A DNA stretch of 64,000 nt from Gaiellasilicea sp963765705. Its GTDB lineage: Bacteria; Actinomycetota; Thermoleophilia; Gaiellales; Gaiellaceae. Position 1 is the stretch's first letter; each line of letters opens with the position of its first letter. Below, piece by piece: positions 21,023 to 29,141 of the stretch. The stretch spans positions 124,001 through 188,000 of the forward strand of contig CAVXXJ010000004.1 in the NCBI GenBank assembly GCA_963765705.1, given 5' to 3'. The notes beneath the pieces are model-generated. The model had not been told where the DNA came from, did not search any database, and saw only the letters and a program-made list of their open reading frames with translations. Position numbers and translations under genes: made by a program.

Positions 21023-23434
21023 ATGAGCCGGAAGCGCAAGGCAGTCGCGTTCGCGTTGGGAGTGGCCGGGATCCTGGTCCTGGCGGCCGGCCCAGCAGCC
21101 GCCGCGCCGGGAGACGCCACGGTGGTGCCGCTGCAGATCACCGGCCCGCCGGCGGAGCGACTCAACCTCGTGATCATGGGTGACGGCTACACGGCCTCCC
21201 AGCTCCAGAAGTTCCGCGACGACGTCGACCGGAACCTGAACGTGCAATGGAGCGTCGAGCCGTTCCGCAGCTACCGCAACTACTTCAACATCTACAGGCT
21301 CGAGATCGAGTCGCAGGACTCCGGGATCAGCTGCGACCCGGACGACGGCAACATCCGGCGGAACACGCCGCTGCGACTCAACTACGCAAACGTCTGCCCG
21401 GCCGACCCACTCGCGCGCGGGATCACGTACGGCCCGGCGCTTCAGTCGGGCGGCGGCTGCCCGACAGCGCCGACGGAGGGGCTCGGCGACCCGCGCTGCT
21501 CCGGCACGCAGCAGCACAACAAGTACCTGGCGATCTACCTTGCTCCTCTCGGCGTGTCCGGGCAGAACGTCCAGACGCTCGCGCTCGCGAACACGTTCAC
21601 CTACGGCGGGATCGGCGGCACGCAGGCGACGACATCGGGCGGCAGCCCGCAGGGCCCGCTCATCTCGACGCACGAGCTCGGCCACTCCCTCGGCCAGCTG
21701 GCGGACGAGTACCCGTACTCGTCGCGCGACGTGATCAGGCCGTGCTACACGGGTGGCGAGCCGGGCTCGTTCCACCACACGATCCGGACGAGCGTCCAGG
21801 ACATGATCAACACGCAGTTCAAGTGGTGGCGCTGGATGGGCGAGGAGAGCCTGTCGGGCGGCACGATCGGCCTGCACGAGGGTGGCAATACCTTCCCGTG
21901 CGGCGTCCGGCGGCCGAGCGAGCACTCGATGATGCGCTGGCTCGGCTTCCCCTTCGACCAGATCGGCCGCGAGCACATGACCTACCGGATCACCGGCCGG
22001 CGGAACGCGAACGCGATGTCGCTCCAGCACACGCCGGTCGGGCAAGTCGGCACGGAGGACGTGATCTGGGTCGAGACCCAGCACCCGAAGTACCACGAGC
22101 TGACGGTGACCTGGGCTGTCAACGGGGTCGCGGTGCCGAACACCGGCAACAGCCGCAACTTCGACCTCGAGGGCCGCGGCCTCGTCGCCGGCGACGTCGT
22201 CCAGGTGACGGTCAAGGACCAGACGCCGTTCGTCCGTGACCCGGCGTTCCTGGACGGACCGCGGATGACGCAGACCCGGCAGTGGACGGTCGGCACGCCG
22301 CTGACGCCCGCTCCGGTGACGCCGTCGTTCACGCTCTCGACGCCGACGAACCGCGCCGTGGGCGGCAAGGACGTCGTCTACGTCGAGACGACGCATCCCA
22401 CCGACCGCGTGCTCGACGTGGCGTGGCAACTGGACGGCGCCCCTGCACCGAACGGGAACCGCCGGAACTTCAACCTGGGCGCGCTGGCGCTCGCCCCCGG
22501 GACGCACACGCTCAGCGCAACCGTCAGCGATCCGGCCGGCGGCGGCACCGAGACACGGACCTGGACGGTCGACAACACGCTCCCGACCGCGCCGCGGACG
22601 CTGACGCCGCCTCTGACGTCGCTGACGACTGCGCCGCTCCCGGAGCACAACGTCTACTTCGGAGAGTTCGACATGCGGCTCGACCCGCAGGACGACCAGC
22701 CCGGCTTCGTCGTCGGCGAGCTCCGTGAGAACGGCGACGGCTGGTTCAACTACTTCGGCTTCCCCGACCAGCCGTTCGGCACGCCGTTCACCTTCTCGCA
22801 CTCCGGCAAGGTGGTGAAGGCGCTGACCTACGGGAACCTCGGCACGGGCGGTCTCTCGAAGGCCGCGTTCGAGCAGACGTTCCCGTTCGAATTCGAGCCG
22901 GGCTACGGCACGCACACGATCGAGCACCGGGCGATCGACGCGGCCGGCAACATCGGCACGCCGGGCCTGTTCAAGGCGACCGTGCTTCCCGGCGCGTCAC
23001 CGGCCTGCACGACCACGATCACCGGCAAGCGCAGCAAGGGGGTGACGGTCGAGAGCGGCGTCACCTGTATCGCGGGCGCAACGATCGACGGCCCGGTCAC
23101 GGTCGAGCCGGGCGCTTCGCTCGTCGTCTCCGACGGCTCGCAGCTCCATCGCGGACTGCACGCCGAGGGCGCTGCGGTCGTGCACGTCTTCGGCGCGACG
23201 GTGAACCGGAACACGAACATCTCCGGGACGACCGACGACGTGATCGTCGCCGGGTCGGAGTTCCGCGGCAAGCTGATCGTCGCGGACAGCAAGGGCAGCA
23301 GCTACGGCGTCGCGATCCTGGGCAACACGATCCACGACAAGCTGATCTGCACCGGCAACGACCCGGGCGTCACCGACTTCGGCGCCCCGAACAGCGTCGA
23401 GGGGAAGCAGGCGGGTCAGTGCGCTGAGCTCTAA
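21023..23434 (+). CDS. Secreted M64-like zinc metallopeptidase with beta-sandwich repeats
   Basis: Intact 803-residue exported protein. A signal peptide (KAVAFALGVAGILVLAAG, cleavage after AAA near residue 28) is followed by an IgA-peptidase M64-type domain: LNLVIMGDGYTASQLQKF and the zinc motif STHELGHSLGQLADEY with His217, Glu218, His221 and the downstream DE pair at 228-229. Two related Ig-like segments follow (DVIWVETQHPKYHELTVTW and DVVYVETTHPTDRVLDVAW). The C-terminus is a beta-rich segment resembling a right-handed helix (TVESGVTCIAGATIDGPVTV). Strong GAGGAGG Shine-Dalgarno. Likely a surface or secreted protein degrader. Confidence 0.85.
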   Translation: MSRKRKAVAFALGVAGILVLAAGPAAAAPGDATVVPLQITGPPAERLNLVIMGDGYTASQLQKFRDDVDRNLNVQWSVEPFRSYRNYFNIYRLEIESQDSGISCDPDDGNIRRNTPLRLNYANVCPADPLARGITYGPALQSGGGCPTAPTEGLGDPRCSGTQQHNKYLAIYLAPLGVSGQNVQTLALANTFTYGGIGGTQATTSGGSPQGPLISTHELGHSLGQLADEYPYSSRDVIRPCYTGGEPGSFHHTIRTSVQDMINTQFKWWRWMGEESLSGGTIGLHEGGNTFPCGVRRPSEHSMMRWLGFPFDQIGREHMTYRITGRRNANAMSLQHTPVGQVGTEDVIWVETQHPKYHELTVTWAVNGVAVPNTGNSRNFDLEGRGLVAGDVVQVTVKDQTPFVRDPAFLDGPRMTQTRQWTVGTPLTPAPVTPSFTLSTPTNRAVGGKDVVYVETTHPTDRVLDVAWQLDGAPAPNGNRRNFNLGALALAPGTHTLSATVSDPAGGGTETRTWTVDNTLPTAPRTLTPPLTSLTTAPLPEHNVYFGEFDMRLDPQDDQPGFVVGELRENGDGWFNYFGFPDQPFGTPFTFSHSGKVVKALTYGNLGTGGLSKAAFEQTFPFEFEPGYGTHTIEHRAIDAAGNIGTPGLFKATVLPGASPACTTTITGKRSKGVTVESGVTCIAGATIDGPVTVEPGASLVVSDGSQLHRGLHAEGAAVVHVFGATVNRNTNISGTTDDVIVAGSEFRGKLIVADSKGSSYGVAILGNTIHDKLICTGNDPGVTDFGAPNSVEGKQAGQCAEL

Positions 23435-24186
23435 GGGAGCTGATGCCTCCGTCCGGCGCGAGTGCTCCTCGCGCCGGGCGGAAGGCGACGTGCGTTAAGC
23501 TCACCCGGCGGCCGACGGACACGCCGTTGACCATGATGTTGTCGAGGATCGCGATCCCGAAGTGGTCGGGACCGGTGTCCGTGCCTTCGTCGAAGACGAT
23601 GTCGATCGTCTGGACGACGCTGCCCGGGATGATCGGCGGGAACGCCGCGGCCGGCGACCAGGCGAGCCGCGTCCAACCCTCGCCGAGGATCTGCGAGACC
23701 GGCGGCGGCGAGGCGCAGCCGATGAAGTGCGTGCCGAAGTTGGTCACGACGTTGAAGCGCGGCGCTCCGGCGCCGCAGTGCGAGCCGAGCGGGCTGTTGT
23801 AGCCGCCGTGCTTGCGGATGTCGTAGCCGATGTCGGTCAGCTGGATTCCGGCGATGCCGCGGAGCTCGGCGCCTGCGGCGACGACGTTCGCCGTCGGCCC
23901 GGTCTTGGCGAGCAGGAGGCCCTGCACGTTCGGGTCGCCCCGGTACTGCACCGGGCAGCCGGGATCCGTGTACGCGCCGGCGACGATGTTGCCGCTCGAG
24001 TCGTAGGTGTTGATCGCCGCGTTGTACGGACAGCCGAGATGGTTGATCCAGTCGGACTTCGACCAGGCTGCCGTTGAACGGGTCGTACTCCCACGGATTG
24101 ACGTCCGTCAGCTTCGGCCCTGCCGCGGCTCCGATGCTCGCGAACGCGAAGAACGTGACAATGACAGCCAAGATCGATCGCCGCAT
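23370..24186 (-). CDS. Secreted protein of unknown function, copy A (frame broken)
   Basis: Not recognised as a known family. A signal peptide (MRRSILAVIVTFFAFASIGA) is followed by a mature domain nearly identical in plan to the gene at 24368-25046: WEYDPFNGSLV, PNVQGLLLAKTGPTANVVAA, GYDIRKHGGYNSPLGSHCGA, NVVTNFGTHFIGCASPPP, GWTRLAWSPAAAFPPI and FDEGTDTGPDHFGIAILDN. Four conserved cysteines suggest disulphides. One indel near 24063. Unlike copy B it has a ~45-residue Arg-rich tail overlapping the convergent protease gene by 65 bases, so the true stop may be earlier. The FDEGTDTGPDxFGIAxLDN block resembles beta-sandwich PEP-CTERM-type domains (weak). Confidence 0.75.
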
Positions 24187-24322
24187 GAATCCCTCCCCTT
24201 CTGAATCCCTAAGACACACCCGGTGCGCGTCCTCTCTGGGTCGTTCCCCCAGGGTAGGTCTGCGCGGGAGGCCGTACAAGGCCAGAACGCGCCTGGTCCG
24301 AAGGCTAGGACCAAAAGACGAC

Positions 24323-24354
24323 AGCCCCGGCGCGAGAGAACGCGCGCCGGGGCT
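24323..24354 (-). terminator. Strong hairpin terminator after secreted protein copy B
   Basis: Perfect 12-bp stem AGCCCCGGCGCG / CGCGCCGGGGCT with an 8-base loop; on the minus strand it is followed by GTCGTCTTTTGG. It lies 14 bases beyond the stop of copy B and separates it from copy A, so the two paralogues are transcribed separately. Confidence 0.75.
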
Positions 24355-24367
24355 GAAAACGGCTGAA

Positions 24368-25046
24368 CTAAGCCGTTCGGCGGCCGACGGCGACGCCGTT
24401 GACCATGATGTTGTCGAGAATGGCAATCCCGAAGTTGTCGGGTCCGGTATCGGTGCCCTCGTCGAAGACGATGTCGATCGACTGGACGGCCGCACCCGGC
24501 GGGATCGGCGGGAACGCCGCCGCGGGCGACCACGCCATCCGGGTCCAGCCCTGGCCGAGCACCTGCGAGATCGGCGGCGGCGAGGCGCAGCCGATGAAGT
24601 GCGTCCCGAAGTTCGTGACGACGTTGAACCGCGGCGCGCCGGCTCCACAGTGCGAGCCGAGCGGGCTGGCGTAGCCGCCGAACTTGCGGATGTCGTAGCC
24701 GATCGTGTCGACCACGATGCCCGCGGACGCCCTTGAGCTCGGCGCCTGACGCGGCGATGTTCGCCGTCGGGCCGGTCTTGGCGAGCAGCAGCCCCTGCAC
24801 GTTCGGGTCCGCCCGGTACTGCGTCGAGCAGGCCGGATCGGTGTAGGTGCCCGGAGCCGGTGTGTTGATCTCGGCCTGGTACGGACAGCCGATGTGGTTG
24901 ATCCACTCGGACTCGACCAGGCTGCCGTTGAACGGGTCGTACGTCCACGGCGCAACCTCGGTGAGCCTCGGCGGCGGTACCGCAGCAACCCCGATGCTCA
25001 CAAACGCGAAGAACATGGCGAAAACCGCCAATGTGGTTCGGCGCAT
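24368..25046 (-). CDS. Secreted protein of unknown function, copy B (frame broken)
   Basis: Tandem paralogue of the gene at 23370. Signal peptide MRRTTLAVFAMFFAFVSIGV, then WTYDPFNGSLVESEWINHIG, CPYQAEINTPAPGTYTDPAC, VVDTIGYDIRKFGGYASPLG, and a C-terminus GIAILDNIMVNGVAVGRRTA. One indel near 24722. The start is the ATG at 25046, with GGGAGGG nine bases upstream, the same layout as copy A. A perfect palindrome (25068-25087) lies in its leader. Identity between copies is high over about 200 residues, pointing to a fairly recent duplication. Function unknown; probably extracellular. Confidence 0.78.
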
Positions 25047-25067
25047 GAATCCCTCCCTATCGCCCAT

Positions 25068-25087
25068 GGACGCGCTTGTGCGCGTCC
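25068..25087. promoter_or_regulatory. Palindrome GGACGCGC-TTGT-GCGCGTCC upstream of copy B
   Basis: Perfect 8-bp arms with a 4-base spacer, 22 bases upstream of the copy B start in the divergent gap to the flippase-like gene. It could be an operator or a leader hairpin. Confidence 0.4.
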
Positions 25088-25176
25088 ACACGAATCATCC
25101 CCGTGCCCGGGCGATGGCAAACGAGCCGGAGCCAGCGGCGAGGGCGCAGACGTGAGCGAGCGCGTACGTTGCAGTC

Positions 25177-26232
25177 GTGTCCTTCGACGCGGAGCGAGAG
25201 GTGCCGGAGCCACGCCGCCGGAGGTCCGGGAGGCGAATCGTGCTCGCGGCGTTGGGACCGATCTTCGCGATCGCGACCTTCGCGTACTTCCTGCCGCAGA
25301 TCGCGGACTACCGGGACGTTTGGGGCGAGCTGAAGGAGCTCAACTGGCCGGCAGTGCTCGGCCTGGCCGCGGCAACGATCGTGAACCTCGCCACCTTCGC
25401 GCCCCCGTGGCAGGTCGTGCTACCGGGACTGCGGTTCAGGGATGCCCTCGCGCTCAGCCAGGTTTCGACGGCGCTGTCGATCGTCGTGCCCGGCGGGGCC
25501 GCGGTCGGCATCGCGGGGTCGTACGCAGTCCTGCGCAGATGGGGGTTCCGGACCCGGGAGATCAGTCGTGCGGTCGCGCTCTTCAGTGTCTCGAACCAGT
25601 TCGCCAATCTCTCCTACCCCGTGATCGCCGTGTTCCTGCTCACGGCGTTCGGAGGCGAGTCGGCGCTTCTGGCGACAGCGGCTTTCGTCGGCGTCGCGAT
25701 TCTTGCCGTCGCCTTTGGGGCTCTCATGCTCGTTCTGGTCAGCGGCCGAATGGCGACCGAGATCGGCCGGCTGGCGGCGAAGGCCGTCGACGGAGTGCGG
25801 CGCAGGTTCGGACGCGCATCGGTGGGCTGGGGAGGCGAGAGCTTCGAGGCGTTTCGGCGGGATGCGTCCGACCTGCTGCGCCGCCGCTGGCACGTCTTGG
25901 TCGTGGCCACGTACGCGGGCTCGCTGACCGTTTTCGTCCTCATGCTGCTTTCGCTACGGGCGTGTGGCGTGCCCGGCGCCGACGTCTCGGCGGTCGAAGC
26001 GTTCGCTGCCTGGTCACTGGCCCGGCTGCTCGGTTCGTTCCCGATCACGCCCGGCGGGATCGGAGTCGTCGAGCTCGGGTTGACGGGCGCGCTCGTCGGC
26101 TTCGGCGGCCACAACACCGGCGTCGTCGCCGCCGTCCTCGTCTATCGCTTCCTGACGATGGCGCCGACCATCATCCTCGGCCTCCTGGCGGCGAGCACCG
26201 TCAGGCGATCGCGACTGCCTGCCCCCTCCTAG
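25177..26232 (+). CDS. Lysylphosphatidylglycerol synthase TM-region/flippase-like membrane protein
   Basis: Intact 351-residue integral membrane protein of the UPF0104/LPG_synthase_TM family, with about eight hydrophobic helices (GPIFAIATFAYFLPQI; VLGLAAATIVNLATFAPPW). Family signatures: STALSIVVPGGAAVGIAGSY and a C-terminal LLGSFPITPGGIGVVELGLTG. No aminoacyl-transferase domain is attached, so it may act as a lipid or polyprenyl-linked substrate flippase and not as a lysyl transferase. GTG start chosen. Its TAG stop shares a CTAG with the convergent AI-2E-type transporter gene. Confidence 0.85.
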   Translation: MSFDAEREVPEPRRRRSGRRIVLAALGPIFAIATFAYFLPQIADYRDVWGELKELNWPAVLGLAAATIVNLATFAPPWQVVLPGLRFRDALALSQVSTALSIVVPGGAAVGIAGSYAVLRRWGFRTREISRAVALFSVSNQFANLSYPVIAVFLLTAFGGESALLATAAFVGVAILAVAFGALMLVLVSGRMATEIGRLAAKAVDGVRRRFGRASVGWGGESFEAFRRDASDLLRRRWHVLVVATYAGSLTVFVLMLLSLRACGVPGADVSAVEAFAAWSLARLLGSFPITPGGIGVVELGLTGALVGFGGHNTGVVAAVLVYRFLTMAPTIILGLLAASTVRRSRLPAPS

Positions 26233-27308
26233 GGGCTGTCCGCCGCCGCGAGCTTCGCGAGGCGCCAGGGCCGAACGACATCGTCGTACAGCACCTGCAC
26301 CATCGCGGCCGCGGGTACGGCCACGAACGCTCCTGCGACTCCGAGCAACGCACTTCCGACGAGCACCGAGACGAAGACGACGAGAGGGTGGATGTCGAGC
26401 TGATCGCCCTCGACGACGGGCGAGATCACATAGCCCTTCAGGTTCTCGATCACAACGGACGCCGCGAAGGTGAGCCCGAAAGTGCCGAGACCCTCGAAGG
26501 CGGCGATCGCGAGCAAGGGGATCCGGGCAAGCCACGGCCCAGCGCGGGGGATCGCCTCGCCCAGGGCGACAACGATCGCGAGGGGAAGCGCAAACGGGAC
26601 GCCGATCAGGAGCAGGACGCCATACATGAGCGCGCCGACGATCACCATCACGATCAGCTTCGCGCGAAGGTAGTTGCCGATCCGCGTCCACATCGACACC
26701 AGTACCTCCCGCGTCTTCGGCCGGTGCCGGGGATGGACGAGCTCGAGAATCGCCGCGAGAATGCGCTCTCGGTTCGTCACGAGCAAAGTCGAGATCACGA
26801 ACACGCTCAGCAAGTCGAGGAAGAGGGCGAACAGCGCCGAGGGCAGCTCGAACGCGCGTGCGGCCGCTCGCTCGCCGATCGCCTCCCCGAGCCGCGACAC
26901 GCGTTCGTCGAAGGGGCCGATCGAGGGATACCGGTCGTACAGCTCAGCGTAAGCGTCCCGAACGCTGTCGTACCGGTCGGCATAGCCCGGTGCGGCGTCC
27001 CCGAAGTCGGCGACCTCCCCGAACAGGGGCGGTGTGACGAGCCAGACGAGACCCACGACCAGAGCCAGCGTCGCGAGGTAGAGGAGCGGCACCGCGACCG
27101 CGCGTGGCACGCGAAGCTTCTCGAGACGCTGTGTCGGCCCGGTGAGTGCAGCCGCGAAGAGAACGCTGATGAACAGGATCAGCAGCACGTGCTCGAGCCG
27201 CGCCAGGGCGAGCAGAGCAACCGCCGAGAGGAGCGCGAGCAACAACGCGACGTAGATCGGCAGCGCGCGCTGCAGCAGCGATCCGTGCGTGTCGGCAGGT
27301 GCGCTCAT
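26229..27308 (-). CDS. AI-2E/PerM family transporter
   Basis: About 359 residues with paired N-terminal helices (LPIYVALLLALLSAVALLAL), a soluble loop with helices (DSVRDAYAELYDRYPSIG), and the family core LRAKLIVMVIVGALMYGVLL, EAIPRAGPWLARIP, ENLKGYVISPVVEGDQLDIH and VAGAFVAVPAAAMVQVLYDD. The start MSAPADTHGSLLQ (27308) was preferred to an ATG seven codons upstream. Members export small molecules or work as Na+/H+ antiporters; the substrate here is unknown. Ends tail-to-tail with the flippase-like gene. Confidence 0.88.
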   Translation of the reverse strand: MSAPADTHGSLLQRALPIYVALLLALLSAVALLALARLEHVLLILFISVLFAAALTGPTQRLEKLRVPRAVAVPLLYLATLALVVGLVWLVTPPLFGEVADFGDAAPGYADRYDSVRDAYAELYDRYPSIGPFDERVSRLGEAIGERAAARAFELPSALFALFLDLLSVFVISTLLVTNRERILAAILELVHPRHRPKTREVLVSMWTRIGNYLRAKLIVMVIVGALMYGVLLLIGVPFALPLAIVVALGEAIPRAGPWLARIPLLAIAAFEGLGTFGLTFAASVVIENLKGYVISPVVEGDQLDIHPLVVFVSVLVGSALLGVAGAFVAVPAAAMVQVLYDDVVRPWRLAKLAAADSP

Positions 27309-27372
27309 CGACGGCTTCCAGCTACCCACGGATCGTCCGCATCATGCGTGCGGTCTGGCCCGCCGGCCGGAG

Positions 27373-27723
27373 TCAGGCGCTCGTCTTGTCCAGCAGCTGA
27401 AGCAATTCGTGAGCGGCGAGCTCGACGTCCTTGTGACGCCACTCGGCGGCTCGGTACACGCAGGCGATCAGGCCACTGCGATGAACACGGCGAAAGTCGC
27501 CGTAGACGAACGCATGCCTGGCCTTCGTCTCGTCCGACGCTCCGGCTGTCAGGCCGAGATGCCACTCGCCGTACTCCTCCCACGAGTGCTGCTCCAGGAA
27601 GGCGTTCTCGGTGGCGGCGTCGGGCTGCACCTCGCCCCAGTCGCTGTCGAGGACGTACTGGCGAGCGACGATCGCCTGCCGCGCGCGTTGGACGGCCCGG
27701 TCGTTCAGCGCGTACGAAGCCAT
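27373..27723 (-). CDS. Conserved hypothetical protein, 116 aa
   Basis: Soluble, charged protein starting MASYALNDRAVQRARQAIVA, rich in Trp, Glu and His (LEQHSWEEYGEWHLGLT, FVYGDFRRVHRSGLIACVYR, EWRHKDVELAAHELLQLL). No signal peptide or membrane helix. The frame stays open far upstream, so the ATG at 27723 was chosen by composition: the frame above it is Arg-rich shadow of the next gene. From memory it resembles a widespread actinobacterial hypothetical family; no function can be given. Confidence 0.72.
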   Translation of the reverse strand: MASYALNDRAVQRARQAIVARQYVLDSDWGEVQPDAATENAFLEQHSWEEYGEWHLGLTAGASDETKARHAFVYGDFRRVHRSGLIACVYRAAEWRHKDVELAAHELLQLLDKTSA

Positions 27724-27749
27724 CGCCCATTCTGACGAACGTTCGACGT

Positions 27750-29141
27750 TCAGCGTTTCCGGACGACCTCGCAATCGGCGGCGACCAGATCGACGAAGTC
27801 CGCCTCGACGGTGTCCCGGCCGGGGCCGCACGCGACCGCATCGCGCCACGCGTCCCTCGAACGCAGGCGGTCGCGGCCCGGTCCGCCGTAGAGACGATCG
27901 ACGTCCGCGCCTCCGACCAGGAGGTCGTTGCCGCTGTCGCCGTAGAGGACGTCGTCGCCTCGGCCGCCGTCGATCGCGTCGTTGCCCGCCTCGCCGTGCA
28001 CGAGATCGTTTCCGGACCGAGCCGCGACGGATTGCGCTTCGGCGCCGGCCCGGATCGCATCGTTGCCGTAGTCGCCGCCGATCGAGCAGGCCGTCGTCAG
28101 CCGCCGGTGCCCGCGGCCGTCCGGCCGAATGACGTGAATCCCCTGACCCTTGCCGCAGCCGAGGCTCGCGTAGGCGATCGTCCAGCGCGGTGAGAAGCTC
28201 GGATGGCGACCTCTGATCACGCGCCGCACGTCTGCGCTGCCCGGACTGCCGACGAAGATCGAGTCTCCGCGCTGGAAGGCCAGTTGCTCGCCGTCCGGCG
28301 ACCACGAGGGGAATGATGCCTTCGCGATCCGCTTCGCGCCGCCCTCGGGCCGGGTCACGAAGAGGTCGCCCGCGCTTCGGCGGATCACGTAGCTGCTGGT
28401 CGGCGCCCACGTCCCCCCGTCGCCGTGCCCGACGAAACGGCTCCGGAAGCCATCGCTCTCCCGAGCGACGAAGAACTCGGTTCGCTCCGAGAAGTCGTAG
28501 GAGTCGCTGTAACCGAGCCAGCGTCCGTCCGGCGACCACGAGATCCCCGACGGGGAGAGCGTGCTCCCGACCGCCTGCTCGCCGGTGCCGTCGTGCCTGA
28601 TGACGTGAAGCGTGCCGCTGCCATGAACTCCGTCGTGATTGATCGCGTCGACGAACGCGATCCAGTCCCCGCGGGGAGACCAGTTGGGGGTGATGTGGTA
28701 CCGGGCGTGACACGTCGTACACGGGGCCGGCTGCGCAATCTGCCGCAGCGCCGTTCCGTCGGCGCCGACCAAGAAGAGCGAAGTGTTCGTGATCGCGAGC
28801 TGGCGGCTGTCTGGGGACCACGACAGGTCGTGGCCCTCGGCGATCTGACGGGGATTCGCTCCGTCCGCGTCGGCGACGAAGACCTTGCTCGAGCGGATAA
28901 ACGCGAGCTTCTTCCCGTCCGGCGACCAGACGCCGTCCGCGAGTGGGAGCCGCTGTTGCGCGACGCCGGTCACCTGCACGACGACGCGGCCGCGACCACG
29001 CCAGAAGATCAGGCGGCTCCCGTCAGGCGACCAGGTCGGGAACGACCCCGGGTCGTCCTCTCCGGGTGACTTCGCCGCGACCTGGGCCGACGCGGTCGTC
29101 GCCAGGACCGCGGCGGCGAGAAGAGCTGTGAGGACTCTCAT
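27750..29141 (-). CDS. Secreted TolB-like beta-propeller protein with RTX calcium-binding tail, 1
   Basis: Intact 463-residue exported protein. Signal peptide MRVLTALLAAAVLATTASAQ. Residues ~30-350 are propeller blades each marked by (S/T)WSPDG(xx)L(A/I)F (FPTWSPDGSRLIFW, GVWSPDGKKLAFIR, FPSWSPDGEQLAFQ). Residues ~365-440 are RTX-type nonapeptides (GNDLVHGEAGNDAIDGGRGD), which bind Ca2+ as a beta-roll and are often exported. A CTTCH (CxxCH) sits in one blade. Its ATG overlaps the stop of the upstream paralogue. Likely extracellular; partner unknown. Confidence 0.85.
   Translation of the reverse strand: MRVLTALLAAAVLATTASAQVAAKSPGEDDPGSFPTWSPDGSRLIFWRGRGRVVVQVTGVAQQRLPLADGVWSPDGKKLAFIRSSKVFVADADGANPRQIAEGHDLSWSPDSRQLAITNTSLFLVGADGTALRQIAQPAPCTTCHARYHITPNWSPRGDWIAFVDAINHDGVHGSGTLHVIRHDGTGEQAVGSTLSPSGISWSPDGRWLGYSDSYDFSERTEFFVARESDGFRSRFVGHGDGGTWAPTSSYVIRRSAGDLFVTRPEGGAKRIAKASFPSWSPDGEQLAFQRGDSIFVGSPGSADVRRVIRGRHPSFSPRWTIAYASLGCGKGQGIHVIRPDGRGHRRLTTACSIGGDYGNDAIRAGAEAQSVAARSGNDLVHGEAGNDAIDGGRGDDVLYGDSGNDLLVGGADVDRLYGGPGRDRLRSRDAWRDAVACGPGRDTVEADFVDLVAADCEVVRKR

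Noticed and set aside
20369..22927. An 852-codon open frame antisense to the M64-like protease
   Set aside because: Low-complexity shadow; the plus strand has a signal peptide, HELGH zinc motif and a strong Shine-Dalgarno.
28680..28740. CTTCH (CxxCH) haem-binding motif in the first propeller/RTX protein
   Set aside because: A single motif in a propeller loop with no other cytochrome feature or maturation gene; probably chance.
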